A DNA stretch of 64,000 nucleotides, from assembly GCA_903924205.1 (NCBI GenBank), contig CAIYAP010000004.1, positions 124,001 through 188,000 of the forward strand, written 5' to 3'. Shown in pieces: positions 1 through 8,763 of the stretch. Each line of letters begins with the position of its first letter. Within the stretch, counting starts at the first letter, position 1. The notes under the pieces are model-generated. The model searched no databases. It was not told where the DNA came from and saw only the letters and a program-made list of their open reading frames with translations. This DNA comes from an uncultured Actinomycetes bacterium. Its GTDB lineage: Bacteria > Actinomycetota > Acidimicrobiia > Acidimicrobiales > RAAP-2. A program made the translations under genes and the position numbers.

Positions 1-702
1 ACCAGAGCGCAGCACGCCGAGATTCAGCGTGAGTCCAATTTCGACCTCGGGAACAATCTTCCGAGCGGCCTGCACACCCAAACCGTGTGCGAGAAGAAGG
101 TGATGCGTTGCCGACGCACCCGCGCCAATGTCCTCGCGACCAGGTGCGTGATGGCCATAGGCGTAGCCCAACCACGCACTGGTCCAGGGCTCATTGAAGG
201 TGGTCCATTTCGAGATGCCGTCGAGGCGCTCGAGAACCGTCGCGGCGTAGTCGGCAAAACGATAGGCAGTATCACGGTTCGTCCAGCCGCCGACGTCTTC
301 GAGCGACTGCGGCAGGTCCCAGTGATACATCGTCGGGAGCGGAATGATGTTGCGTTCGTGCAAACCTGCGATGAGGCGCTTGTAGAAATCAAGTCCCTTT
401 TCGTTCGCGGGGCCCGTCACGTCAGGGTGGATCCGGGGCCACGCGATGGAGAAGCGATATGCGGATACCCCGAGATCGGCGAGAAGATCGAGGTCTTCGG
501 CGTAGCGGTGGTAGTGGTCGCAGGCAATGTCACCGGTGTCGCCATTGAGAACGCGACCACTGTGATGACTGAACGTATCCCAAATGGATGGCGTACGGCC
601 GTCTTCGGCCACCGCTCCTTCGATTTGGTAGGCCGCAGTGGATGTTCCCCACATGAAACCTTCTGGGAAGCGGCGAGATGACGGGGCGGGCTGTACTGAC
701 AT
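1..702 (-). CDS. GH1 family beta-glucosidase, N-terminal part (runs off the window)
   Basis: The reverse strand is open from ATG at 702 to the window edge (234 codons, no stop), so the C-terminal half is missing. The start is supported by AGAGGA about 12 bases upstream. The N-terminus has the GH1 signature [15 protein letters not shown], then [19 protein letters not shown] and, near residue 170, TFNEPW, whose Glu is the catalytic acid/base of clan GH-A retaining glycosidases. The nucleophile motif lies outside the window. No signal peptide is visible, so it probably acts in the cytoplasm on beta-linked glucosides or oligosaccharides. Family assignment is firm; the substrate is not shown. Confidence 0.93.
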   Translation of the reverse strand, partial: MSVQPAPSSRRFPEGFMWGTSTAAYQIEGAVAEDGRTPSIWDTFSHHSGRVLNGDTGDIACDHYHRYAEDLDLLADLGVSAYRFSIAWPRIHPDVTGPANEKGLDFYKRLIAGLHERNIIPLPTMYHWDLPQSLEDVGGWTNRDTAYRFADYAATVLERLDGISKWTTFNEPWTSAWLGYAYGHHAPGREDIGAGASATHHLLLAHGLGVQAARKIVPEVEIGLTLNLGVLRSG

Positions 703-815
703 AGCTAAAGATTCCTCTACGGATTTGAGCGGCGAACCATTATCGCAAATGGCAAGGCATTAACGAGGTTTTACCTTTGCTGTCACGTGAACGTGAGTGA
801 AGTGGGAATAGCAAA

Positions 816-857
816 ATCCCCCCTCGTTCACCGCGCGACGCGAGAACGAGGGGGGAT
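816..857 (-). terminator. Strong hairpin terminator after the repeat-rich secreted protein
   Basis: A perfect 14-bp inverted repeat (816-829 with 844-857) encloses a 14-base loop. The stem carries six consecutive C:G pairs. On the minus strand it is followed by a short TTTT run, as expected for intrinsic termination. It lies 14 bases after the stop of the 871-4158 gene and in front of the GH1 gene, so it separates the two minus-strand transcripts. Confidence 0.8.
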
Positions 858-870
858 GTGTTGCGACTAT

Positions 871-3245
871 TTAGGCAGGAATCACGATGATGTCCACCAG
901 GTCAGTGGCCTGGTTCACACTCTGGACGTAACTGCCGCCCGCGGTGATGACATCGGTGGTACTACCCACGGCACCGTTGGACGCAGGAAGACCACCATGC
1001 TCGGCGGGCGTGCCAATGACGAGCGCCATTCGCGTCCACGGGTTCGCACCTTCCGCGCCCAACGCTGTCCAGCCATCGCTGGTGTTATCCACCGCGCTGG
1101 CCGAGCTGTTGGTGTTGGTGATCGTGAAGGTGACATTACCGCTGGCGTCAGTCGTGCCGGTGATGTAGCCGCTGGCATCACCGCTCGAGCTCGACCAGTT
1201 GGCGGGGTTAGCCCCACCGAAGGTCGTGAGCAAGGTGACGGTGGTGTTGGCCAATGCATTGCCGTCATAACCGACCACGTGCCAGGTCTCCGTAAAGGTG
1301 GATCCCGCGGTCACGTAGGTGAAGTTCCAGTGGTCAGTGGCGGCGTAGTAGCTATTAATAAACCATTGGTCACCGTTCGACGTGAAGTCAATAGGCGTGG
1401 AATTCACCGTACCCGACACCCCGGTCATCGTGGCTACATCGGGCTGAGCGTGCGTCGGGCCCGTCGGCGGCGGCGGCGTGGAGCCACCGCTAGGGATAAC
1501 GATGAAGTCAACGAGGTCCGTGGCCTGATTGACGGACTTGATGTATGCCGCGCCGGCATTGATGACGTCCGTCGAACTACCGATGGCGCCACTGTCCTTG
1601 TCCAGACCAGCATTGTCAATTGGCGTCCCGATGACGAGAGCCATTCGGGTGAAAGGATTAGTTCCTTCGGCACCCAGAGCCGTCCAGCCATTCGTGGTGT
1701 CGCTCGGCGTCGTGCTCGGCGTTGTGTCCGTGTTCGTGATGGTGAAGGAGACATCTCCGTTCGAGTCAGTGGTGCCCGTCACGTGGCCGTTGGCGTCGAT
1801 ACCAGTCGCCGTCCAGTTCGCGTCGTTACCTGCGAAACCGGTGAGCAGGGTCACGGTGGTGTTGACCAACGGTGAACCGTCAAAGCCAACCACGTGCCAC
1901 GTCTCGGTGACGCTGGATCCCGCCGTGATGTACGTGAAGTTCCAACGGTCGCTCGGCGAGTAGTACGCGCGAATGAACCATTGGTCGCCTTGGGTCGTGA
2001 AGTCAATGGGCGTGGAATTCACCGCACCGCTAATAGAGGTCAAGGTGGCCACGTCCGGGTTGGAGTAGGTCGGAGTGGTTTGCGGTGCCGTCGGTGCGTT
2101 CGGGATCACCACGAAGTCCACGCGGTCAGTGCCCTGGTTGACCTGAGTCAATGGGTTACCCGAGTAGATATCGTTGCCGACCTGCAACATCATGTTCGTC
2201 CAGGAGAACGGACCTTCGTTGGCCTCGAGACCCGCCGTCGTCGTGGTGTCGGTCGGAGCCGTACCCACGTCGGTGTTGGTGTTCGTCAGGTTGAAGGTCA
2301 CGTTGCCGAGTGCGTCCGTCGTGCCGGTGAGAAGACCCTCCGCACCCGCGTTACAGCCGGGGTACACGTTCAAGCTGGCGGCGCTCCACGTCACGCCGGT
2401 GGCGCAGGCATAGCCCAGGTTGGCGTGCAGGGTGACGGGGGCGTTCGCAAAGGGCTTGCCGTTGTAGCCAGTGACGTGCCACGTCATGGTGATCGCGGCA
2501 CCCGTGTTGATGTAGTTGCCGTACCAGTGGTCGTGGGAGTTGTAGTACTGGTTGATGAAGTACGTCCGTCCGTTCGACGTGTCGTCGATACGGTTACCCG
2601 TCGTGCCGGTGGTACCGGTCAAGGCGGCAACGTCTGGATTCGCGACGGTTGGCTTGTCGACTGACGAACCATTACCGGTGGCCGGGATCACGATGAGGTC
2701 AACGCGGTCAGTCGCCTGGTTGACCTGAGTCGCCGGGTTACCCGTGAAGATGTCGCTGTTGACCTGCAAGAGCATGGCGGTCCAGGGGAAGGTACTGGCT
2801 TCGTTGCCATCGACACCCGCAGCGGTGGTCATGTTGGTCGGAGCCGAGCCACCCACGAGGTTGTTGTTGGTCACGGTGAAAGTCACGTTGCCGTTGACGT
2901 CGGTGGTACCGCTAATCGTGCCCGTCTGTCCACCGTTGCAACCGGGATAGACGTTGAGGCCCGAGGTCGTCCAGGTCACGCCCTGGGAGCAGGTGTACGG
3001 CAAGTTGCTGAGGAGAGTGACGTTCGCACCCACGAGCGGAAGTCCGTTCGAACCGTTGACGTGCCAGGTGATACCCACTGTCGCGCCGGCGGGAATGTAG
3101 TTGACATACCAGTGGTCGTGGGAGTTGTAGTACTGGTTGATGAAGTACGTCCGTCCGTTGGCCGTGTCATCAATCTGGTTTCCGACCTTGCCGGAGATGG
3201 ACGTCAAGGTCGCGACGTCAGGGTGCGCCACCGTCGGGTTCTCCA
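871..3245 (-). repeat. Four tandem coding repeats (A-A-B-B) in the secreted protein gene
   Basis: Repeat units start near 3226, 2638, 2062 and 1447 on the minus strand. Near-identity extends to DNA level: 53 bases at 2522-2574 are repeated exactly at 3107-3159. The pairs A1/A2 and B1/B2 are more alike than A is to B. This suggests two rounds of duplication, or gene conversion between neighbours. Confidence 0.8.
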
Positions 3246-4158
3246 CCGTGAATCCGAAGCTCACGGGAGTCGCGGTAGCCAGCTTCTTGCTCCCGGACAT
3301 GACGAATGCCGACACGACGCAGGTCGTTGCCTGGGTCGCGGACAACACACCTGTCGATGAGTTGATCGAGCAACCGGTGCCGGTTACCGAGAACGAGGTG
3401 GAGCCCACCGCGGTGCCACCCAGCGCTGACACCGTCAGCGGGGTTCCCACCGTTCCGGCGTGAACAAGGTTCACAATTTGGAAGGTAGTGGGAAGGAAGG
3501 CGAAGGACACTGATGCCGACGTAGCGCTGAGGTACGCACCCGCGCTGGCCTTCGTAGCCGTGACAATGCACGTGGTGTACGCCGTCGCGCTTAACACGGC
3601 GCCCTTGACGGCGCAGCTCGTACCAGACACCGTGTAACTCACGGCACCGGTGCCCGAGCCACCCGCAGTGGTCAAGGTGATGGTCTTGCTCACGAGTGCG
3701 GAGAGTGATTTGTTCGAGATAGTCAACGTGGCCTGCGCCGAACCCGTGAAGGAGAACGTGACCGGAGCGGAGTTAATCGCGCTGAAGGGACCGCTGGCCG
3801 CCTTGGTTGCCGTCACCACACATTGGCCGATCGCCGTGGAGCCCACGGTGCTCTTTGCCGCCGTGATGACGCAACCGGTGCCGGTCGCCTTAAAGGTCAC
3901 GACACCCGTGCCCGAACCACCGGTAGTGGTGATCTTGATGGCGGTACCCACTGGTGCGCTCAGCACCGTGTTGGTGATGTAGAGCGGGCCTTGCGGAGCA
4001 ACAGCACTCGCGGCCGGAACGAACGCAATCGATGCGAGGGTCGATGCGCTGAGTGCGGTACCGATGAACTTGGTCATTCGCACGCCCAGACGATGACGCC
4101 CCGAAACGAGAAGAGCGGCAAGTGCCACGGCACCCACCAACATGATGATCGCTGACAT
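871..4158 (-). CDS. Large secreted protein built of Ig-like and 190-residue tandem repeats
   Basis: This is a protein of 1095 residues. ATG at 4158 is chosen over an upstream in-frame start at 4308 because AAGGGGG sits just ahead of it. The N-terminus has two hydrophobic stretches and then AFVPAASA, a likely signal peptidase site near residue 50. Residues about 55-305 hold three Ser/Thr/Gly-rich repeats of about 85 residues, each with TTxGGSGTG and paired cysteines (such as GTGCxI and TTCVV). Residues about 310-1095 hold four repeats of about 190-205 residues. Each starts with PDVA(T/A)(L/M)T and ends with (V/L)DxIVIP. The first two share GRTYFINQYYNSHDHWY and the last two share STPIDF and WHVVGxDG, giving an A-A-B-B order. 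It resembles a surface, S-layer-like or adhesive protein; no enzymatic motif is visible. Function is inferred only from architecture. Confidence 0.8.
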   Translation of the reverse strand: MSAIIMLVGAVALAALLVSGRHRLGVRMTKFIGTALSASTLASIAFVPAASAVAPQGPLYITNTVLSAPVGTAIKITTTGGSGTGVVTFKATGTGCVITAAKSTVGSTAIGQCVVTATKAASGPFSAINSAPVTFSFTGSAQATLTISNKSLSALVSKTITLTTAGGSGTGAVSYTVSGTSCAVKGAVLSATAYTTCIVTATKASAGAYLSATSASVSFAFLPTTFQIVNLVHAGTVGTPLTVSALGGTAVGSTSFSVTGTGCSINSSTGVLSATQATTCVVSAFVMSGSKKLATATPVSFGFTVENPTVAHPDVATLTSISGKVGNQIDDTANGRTYFINQYYNSHDHWYVNYIPAGATVGITWHVNGSNGLPLVGANVTLLSNLPYTCSQGVTWTTSGLNVYPGCNGGQTGTISGTTDVNGNVTFTVTNNNLVGGSAPTNMTTAAGVDGNEASTFPWTAMLLQVNSDIFTGNPATQVNQATDRVDLIVIPATGNGSSVDKPTVANPDVAALTGTTGTTGNRIDDTSNGRTYFINQYYNSHDHWYGNYINTGAAITMTWHVTGYNGKPFANAPVTLHANLGYACATGVTWSAASLNVYPGCNAGAEGLLTGTTDALGNVTFNLTNTNTDVGTAPTDTTTTAGLEANEGPFSWTNMMLQVGNDIYSGNPLTQVNQGTDRVDFVVIPNAPTAPQTTPTYSNPDVATLTSISGAVNSTPIDFTTQGDQWFIRAYYSPSDRWNFTYITAGSSVTETWHVVGFDGSPLVNTTVTLLTGFAGNDANWTATGIDANGHVTGTTDSNGDVSFTITNTDTTPSTTPSDTTNGWTALGAEGTNPFTRMALVIGTPIDNAGLDKDSGAIGSSTDVINAGAAYIKSVNQATDLVDFIVIPSGGSTPPPPTGPTHAQPDVATMTGVSGTVNSTPIDFTSNGDQWFINSYYAATDHWNFTYVTAGSTFTETWHVVGYDGNALANTTVTLLTTFGGANPANWSSSSGDASGYITGTTDASGNVTFTITNTNSSASAVDNTSDGWTALGAEGANPWTRMALVIGTPAEHGGLPASNGAVGSTTDVITAGGSYVQSVNQATDLVDIIVIPA

Positions 4159-4384
4159 GAAATCCCCCTTTGGATTCACTAACTGCTGTGGTGAGATTAC
4201 ATAAATGTCACGGGTTCGTGACACGATAGAAATGCTTTTCGTTGACGGTCCGATGTCGGTCGAGCACCCGGCTACACCGAAATACCGATATTTTCGGGCA
4301 AAATGCAACCGAAAACGCTGTTATGCGCCGGTAGAGCGCTCAAAAGTTGAAAGAAGCCAGGAAACTTCCAAGAGTCAAACTTCT

Positions 4385-4825
4385 TCAGCGCAGAGCGCGG
4401 ACCGCATCGAGCGCATCATCGAGCGACCAGCACAAGGTGCCAATGCTCATGATGGCGCCGGCCACAAAGAGATTGAGCCCGCCGTGTTCGGCAACGGCGC
4501 GACTGCGCTTTTGTCGCAGATCCGTGCAGTACCCGACAATGCCGCGCTTGTCACCACTGCGAACCCACTCGCTAAAGATGCCGATTTCGACCGCGGTACC
4601 GTCATCGACGCTGGGCCCATCGAGCCACGCCAGCAAAACATCGCAGCTACGCATTCCCTCCCAGTCAACGGCGTAGATCTCCTGCGCCGATCCTGGCTCG
4701 GTGCCAGCGAAGACTTCGTGGGGAACAAAGCACTCAATACCGTCCGCACGAAGTTGCGCCGCCACGGCATCAAGCCAGCGACGTTCCGCTGCGGAAAACA
4801 ATGGTCCCGCGAGATATACCCTCAT
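4385..4825 (-). CDS. Nucleoside 2-deoxyribosyltransferase family protein
   Basis: This 146-residue protein begins at ATG 4825, preceded by GAAGGAG at good spacing; a longer in-frame start at 4951 has no such site. It starts MRVYLAGPLFSAAER, the typical first strand and loop of nucleoside 2-deoxyribosyltransferases. DVLLAWLDG and DDGTAVEIG follow, where the family places an Asp and the catalytic Glu (the E of VEIG). Enzymes of this family exchange or hydrolyse the N-glycosidic bond of deoxynucleosides for nucleobase salvage. The protein is close to the usual family length and stands alone between unrelated genes. The exact substrate cannot be read from the sequence. Confidence 0.85.
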   Translation of the reverse strand: MRVYLAGPLFSAAERRWLDAVAAQLRADGIECFVPHEVFAGTEPGSAQEIYAVDWEGMRSCDVLLAWLDGPSVDDGTAVEIGIFSEWVRSGDKRGIVGYCTDLRQKRSRAVAEHGGLNLFVAGAIMSIGTLCWSLDDALDAVRALR

Positions 4826-4923
4826 ATTGCTCCTTCGATGCTTTCTGGGTGAGACGGTAACAGTCATGCACCTGGGGCACGAGCGGATACGCCCACCAAG
4901 TTTTCCTCTGTAGATTTCACGAT

Positions 4924-5574
4924 GTGGCGGCGAACCACTTCGGCAAAACACTGGGTGCGATTCACTACGTGATCGCGGCCGTCAGTGGCCTCGCGATGCT
5001 GATCGCTTTCGGCGTTGTCGTAGGACGAAGCGTCTCACTTCCTCACCTTGACTGCGGTTATCGCGGTGCGCAGTGTGGTGTCCCTCAGTCATCCTCACCC
5101 GCGATGCTGGCTGTCGTGGGCATTGCGGTCGGCTTTGCTCTGCTCTACTTCTGCCTTCCCCCGGCGACCATTGCCCGCGTGGGCGTCATCACCTCGGCCA
5201 TGTTGCTACTGGTGCCATTACTCCACATTGCTTCTCACATGTTTGCGAGCGTGGCCTGCGGACTCAATGACGGCACCCAGGACTACAACGGCTGTGCCCA
5301 ACAGACCAACTCGCCAGTTGGCCTCACCATCATCGTCGCGCTGATCCTCGCGGGGCTCTCCACGATGACGTGGCGCCAGGTGCGCCGTGGCGCAACGTCG
5401 GCCCCCGCTCTCGCCTGTGCCTCCTGTAGCCAGTTCCTTGCTCTCGACGCGCGCTTCTGTCGTCACTGTGGCGCCTCGGCAATTACCGGTACGCCGATGC
5501 CGATCTGCACTCAGTGTGCGGCACCTTTGACCTTTGCGGCGAATTTCTGCCGCCAATGTGGCACTGCCCAGTAG
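4924..5574 (+). CDS. Membrane protein with C-terminal double zinc ribbon
   Basis: This is a 216-residue protein from a GTG start at 4924 with only a weak upstream ribosome site. About four hydrophobic segments occupy residues 10-150 (near 14-35, 60-80, 85-110 and 130-148). The cytosolic tail then carries two zinc ribbons: CASCSQFLALDARFCRHCG, and CTQC followed by FCRQCG. Such tails occur in many small membrane proteins of unknown role and may bind zinc or a partner. The loops between the first and second, and third and fourth, helices contain cysteines (DCGYRGAQCG, ACGL and NGCAQQ) that could form disulfides outside the membrane. No specific function is recognised. Confidence 0.7.
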   Translation: MAANHFGKTLGAIHYVIAAVSGLAMLIAFGVVVGRSVSLPHLDCGYRGAQCGVPQSSSPAMLAVVGIAVGFALLYFCLPPATIARVGVITSAMLLLVPLLHIASHMFASVACGLNDGTQDYNGCAQQTNSPVGLTIIVALILAGLSTMTWRQVRRGATSAPALACASCSQFLALDARFCRHCGASAITGTPMPICTQCAAPLTFAANFCRQCGTAQ

Positions 5575-5585
5575 GGCGATGCCCT

Positions 5586-7328
5586 TTACTTGTTGCCGTA
5601 GCCGTGAGGGTAGTGCCACACCCAGGCGCTGGCGACTTGACGTGGCTGACCCAAAATACCCACCATCCAGAGCGCAATGGTGAGTGGCGCTCGAGCGGCG
5701 CGTGACGTCGTCGGCCCCACGTCAAACGGAATAACCACGTCATTCACGTGCCAGTAGCGAAGAGCGGACTGGACTCGCTGAACTTGTTGCGCCGTCGGAT
5801 GCCACGACAAGTTTGGATACTGGCGCCCATTAGCCATGCGCCAGATGTCGGTATAGCCCGGTCGGGCAAACCCTTGACGACTCGCCAACCACTGCGGCGA
5901 CGTGCCACCCACCATGTCAAATCTCATGTCGTGGAGCGCCTGGACACTGAGGTAGTTGGCCGAGGTATTGAAGAACGGAAAGGCGAGAATAACGTCGTGC
6001 GCAGGGAGCCCTCCTGCTTCCTGGGCAAACCATTTCGGTTCCCACACTCGCTGCGCTTGGTAGGGCGCACCACTAGTGATGTTGGCGAGGTAGGGCGCGA
6101 GAACGGCCGCCAGTATCACGACAACGAGTGGACGGCGAATTCGTGTGAACCGACAGCTCAACACCCACTGCGTGACCAGTGCCACTAATAACGCGGCACC
6201 CATCATCTCGATGATCGCGAATCGTTCATTCACCAAACTGACCAAAGGTCCGATACGGCCAATCCAATGCCATGCCGAATACCAATAGTGCGACCCGAGG
6301 GCGAGCCAACTTCCGCCGAGGAGCAATCCGGTGGCCACCAATAGCGCGCGGCTTCGTGCTCGCCACCAGAGCACCACGCTCACTGCCAGCAATCCGGGGC
6401 TGAGGTAAGTGGGTGGCAAATACAAGAAGCGGTGGCGTGGCCACCACAGGGCGTAATGCGACGAGTGGAAGAAGTACCCCGCCACGCTGGCGGTCGACAA
6501 CGAACCTCCCCAAATAGCGCCGTGATACGAGCTAGGTCCGTAGAGGGCGTAATAGGTGGGAATGGCCAGCACGGCCATGAGCAGAACGACACCCGGAATC
6601 GCCGTTCGTGTGATCTCGCGCCCAGAAATTTTTGGTTCAGACCCTGCCGGCCAACTGAGCACCATGAACACGATGCTGGCGATGACACATATGGCGAAAA
6701 TTTCCGTCGACACGAAAAACTGCGCAATAAACCAGCCGGCGAGCACGAGCGATCCACGTCGCGAGGGTGCACGAAGGTAATCCCACCACGCAGTGGCTAT
6801 CAACGGCGGCCCCGCCAACACCACCATATTCAGGTGCCCGAGCGGCACGCTGTAGATAACCAGAGGGGCGAATCCGAAGAAGAGACCAGCAATCGCGGCG
6901 GCGCCGAAGGACGTCGTGAATCGACGGGCGTATCGAGTCATCGCGAGCGTGGTCACGGTGGGGCCAAGCACTAACCATGTGTTGAAGGTGGCCAGCGGAC
7001 CAAAAACTGCCGTCAAGGGCAACGACACCACACCAATCGCGAGGTAACCCGTATTGCTCAGCAAGTTGGTGCCCTGCGGGAAGAACATGGACCTCGAGAA
7101 CCAGATGGCATGGCCCTGGCGAATCGCTGCCCACGGCCACTCCAAGAACCACGTCGTCAGTGAGGTATCCGAGCACGAACAGGTAGTGGCATGTGTGGGC
7201 GACAAGGTCCACACGTGCACATTCAACGCCACGGCCCCCACGAGAGCGACGACGGTAAGGGCTACCCAGGGCCAGAAACGACGCGGGGCCAACGTTGCGT
7301 GCACGACGCGGATACTACTGAGACCCAT
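5586..7328 (-). CDS. Polytopic membrane protein, GT-C glycosyltransferase-like
   Basis: The protein has about 580 residues. ATG at 7328 is preferred over a TTG at 7343. It has a first hydrophobic helix near residues 20-40, a lumen-side acidic stretch, about a dozen membrane helices, and a soluble C-terminal domain from about residue 430. That domain (DVILAFPFFNTSANYLSVQALH, then MRFDMVGGTSPQWL) resembles the extracytoplasmic tail of actinobacterial proteins annotated as GT-C-like or YfhO-like membrane proteins. Those are thought to transfer sugars from polyprenyl-phosphate carriers on the outer face. No diagnostic catalytic motif is certain. It converges with the zinc-ribbon gene and lies 53 bases downstream of the dioxygenase gene on the same strand, so co-transcription is possible. 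Confidence 0.6.
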   Translation of the reverse strand: MGLSSIRVVHATLAPRRFWPWVALTVVALVGAVALNVHVWTLSPTHATTCSCSDTSLTTWFLEWPWAAIRQGHAIWFSRSMFFPQGTNLLSNTGYLAIGVVSLPLTAVFGPLATFNTWLVLGPTVTTLAMTRYARRFTTSFGAAAIAGLFFGFAPLVIYSVPLGHLNMVVLAGPPLIATAWWDYLRAPSRRGSLVLAGWFIAQFFVSTEIFAICVIASIVFMVLSWPAGSEPKISGREITRTAIPGVVLLMAVLAIPTYYALYGPSSYHGAIWGGSLSTASVAGYFFHSSHYALWWPRHRFLYLPPTYLSPGLLAVSVVLWWRARSRALLVATGLLLGGSWLALGSHYWYSAWHWIGRIGPLVSLVNERFAIIEMMGAALLVALVTQWVLSCRFTRIRRPLVVVILAAVLAPYLANITSGAPYQAQRVWEPKWFAQEAGGLPAHDVILAFPFFNTSANYLSVQALHDMRFDMVGGTSPQWLASRQGFARPGYTDIWRMANGRQYPNLSWHPTAQQVQRVQSALRYWHVNDVVIPFDVGPTTSRAARAPLTIALWMVGILGQPRQVASAWVWHYPHGYGNK

Positions 7329-7381
7329 CTCGCCAGACGTCAACGATGGCTGATGTGACGATTGCCCTCCGCGACCTCTAC

Positions 7382-8326
7382 TCAGAAGGGGCGCTCTCCG
7401 ACGATGCTCGCGCGTTCCATGACTCGTCGTTGCGGCCAGTAATCGCTAAGGGCAAAGTGCTGGACGGCTCGATTGTCCCAGAAGGCGACCGAATGCGGCT
7501 CCCACTGAAAGCGACACTGATACTCGAGGACGTTGGTTTGCGAACTCAAGAAATCGATGAGTTCGTTGCTCTCACCCTCGCTGAGTCCGACGATTGATTC
7601 GGTAAAGGCGCGGTTGACATAGATGAGCTTCTTTCCGGTCTCGCCATGGGTGCGAACAACGGGCTGAATGGTGGGCGGGTATTTCTCGTGCATTGCGGAT
7701 CGACTCTCGTCATCGAGGGTGTGGCCAAAGGCTTTCGTAAAGTCATTCACCGCCGTCAGATCGGCGATGCGCTCCTTCATCTTCTGGCTCAGTCCGTCGT
7801 ATGCGGCGTACATGTCACAAAATGCGGTGTCTCCGCCGACGGCGGGAATCTCGATACCGTGCAGCACCGCGGCCGCCGAAGGGATCTCACGCCACGGCAC
7901 GTCGGAGTGCCACACATTTTCAAATCCCCCGACCTTGGCCTCCTTTTCAAAACGGACGAGTTCCGGCTGCTCCGTGTTAGCGGGAATGAAGGGGTGAATC
8001 TCTAATTCCCCAAAGCGACGAGCGAATGCAACGTGTTGTGCTGCCGTCAGTGGCTGATTGCGAAAGAAAATCACTTTGAAGTCAAGGAGGCAACGACGAA
8101 GCTCGGCAACAACTTCGTCCTCGAGAGGCTGGGTGATATCGACACCTTCAACAATTCCGCCAATGGTCGCACCTAATTGGGTCACCGAAAATCCCGAAAA
8201 GGTCAATGTCGCGAGCCGCTCGCGCTCCTCGGCCAAGTGGGTGACGGGGCCGACCATCACTTTGAAAGGGTGCAACTTCACTCTCTGGGGCTTCACTATC
8301 GCTGCTGGATCAACAATCCCACCCAT
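7382..8326 (-). CDS. TauD/TfdA family Fe(II)/2-oxoglutarate dioxygenase
   Basis: This 314-residue protein begins at ATG 8326 after GGAGGAATTCA. Residues about 45-80 (GFSVTQLGATIGGIVEGVD) match the TauD N-terminal fold. WHSD near residue 140 supplies the HxD iron ligands. The distal His is in NRAVQHFALSDYWPQRR, followed by the Arg (MERASI region) that binds 2-oxoglutarate. Members hydroxylate taurine, alkyl sulfates, herbicides or other small acids with decarboxylation of 2-oxoglutarate. No transporter or sulfur gene lies next to it, so the substrate is unknown. Confidence 0.9.
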   Translation of the reverse strand: MGGIVDPAAIVKPQRVKLHPFKVMVGPVTHLAEERERLATLTFSGFSVTQLGATIGGIVEGVDITQPLEDEVVAELRRCLLDFKVIFFRNQPLTAAQHVAFARRFGELEIHPFIPANTEQPELVRFEKEAKVGGFENVWHSDVPWREIPSAAAVLHGIEIPAVGGDTAFCDMYAAYDGLSQKMKERIADLTAVNDFTKAFGHTLDDESRSAMHEKYPPTIQPVVRTHGETGKKLIYVNRAFTESIVGLSEGESNELIDFLSSQTNVLEYQCRFQWEPHSVAFWDNRAVQHFALSDYWPQRRVMERASIVGERPF

Positions 8327-8510
8327 TGAATTCCTCCTTCCGTCTTCGCGGAATCCTAGTGATGCCTTTCCCGGTAAGAGAATGGCGTACGTCAGTCACC
8401 CGCTCGATTATTGAAATTGTCTCAATGTCATGGTGCATATCAACGCCACCACGTTCTCTATCAACCGCCCTAACTCTCCTTGCGCCCACTGGATAGAGGA
8501 TGTGGGTCCG
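8327..8510. other. Intergenic stretch between dioxygenase and recombinase relic
   Basis: About 180 bases with no credible reading frame. Together with the relic and the left end of the element, 8327-8763 is a 437-base gap without an intact gene. The part near 8327-8345 carries the ribosome site of the dioxygenase on the minus strand. It may include decayed remains of an older element, because the recombinase relic begins directly after it. Confidence 0.5.
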
Positions 8511-8612
8511 TTTTGGTCCCCGATGACATTGGGTTCGACGATGGACGCGTACACGCACCACTTTCAATAGATGGCATAAGGGGAATGACAACTTTGCATG
8601 TTGACGAAAACG
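8511..8612 (+). pseudogene. Relic of the 3' end of a second serine recombinase gene
   Basis: Positions 8511-8586 match 19959-20034, the tail of the intact recombinase, at about 67 of 76 bases. The match includes 31 identical bases (8556-8586 and 20004-20034). Read in frame it encodes VLVPDDIGFDDGRVHAPLSI, against FLVPDGIGFENGRVRTPLSI in the intact gene. The copy has no upstream recombinase domains. It then loses one A in an A-run (8607-8610 against 20055-20059), which shifts the frame just before the tRNA-derived segment. It is therefore the fossil of a related integrase that once abutted the same target site. Confidence 0.85.
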
Positions 8613-8614
8613 TT

Positions 8615-8630
8615 TGGCACTCCCAACGGG
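8615..8630. other. Candidate attL: fragment of tRNA-Glu 3' end
   Basis: TGGCACTCCCAACGGG matches 20064-20079, the last bases of tRNA-Glu (antisense orientation), at 15 of 16 positions. The orientation is direct. Homology to the tRNA stops after this segment. This is the pattern left when an element integrates into a tRNA 3' end and duplicates a short core. Confidence 0.7.
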
Positions 8631-8763
8631 TTCTTCGTGGATTCGATGGGAGGCTTGAAGACGGAATTTCGTCTGAATGATGGGGACAAAACGCGAGTCG
8701 TGCCGCCGAGGTCGCAGGTCTCAGGGCAAGCGACGTCGGCCCCGGAGGACTAAAATATTGGTG

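Noticed and set aside
787-1875. A 362-codon frame on the + strand opposite the secreted protein gene
   Set aside because: It is rich in Arg/Gly/Val and mirrors the repeat structure of the minus-strand gene; no ribosome site or family match. It is an antisense shadow.
871-3245. Regularly spaced DNA repeats, possible CRISPR
   Set aside because: Units are about 590 bases and keep a protein frame; spacing and unit size do not fit a CRISPR array and no cas genes are near.
4385-4825. Deoxyribosyltransferase-fold protein as an anti-phage effector
   Set aside because: It is a stand-alone gene of normal family length between unrelated genes, with no sensor or partner gene. Ordinary salvage is the simpler reading.
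7346-7597. An 83-codon frame on the + strand
   Set aside because: It lies fully inside the dioxygenase region on the opposite strand and has no ribosome site; the minus-strand gene has clear catalytic motifs.
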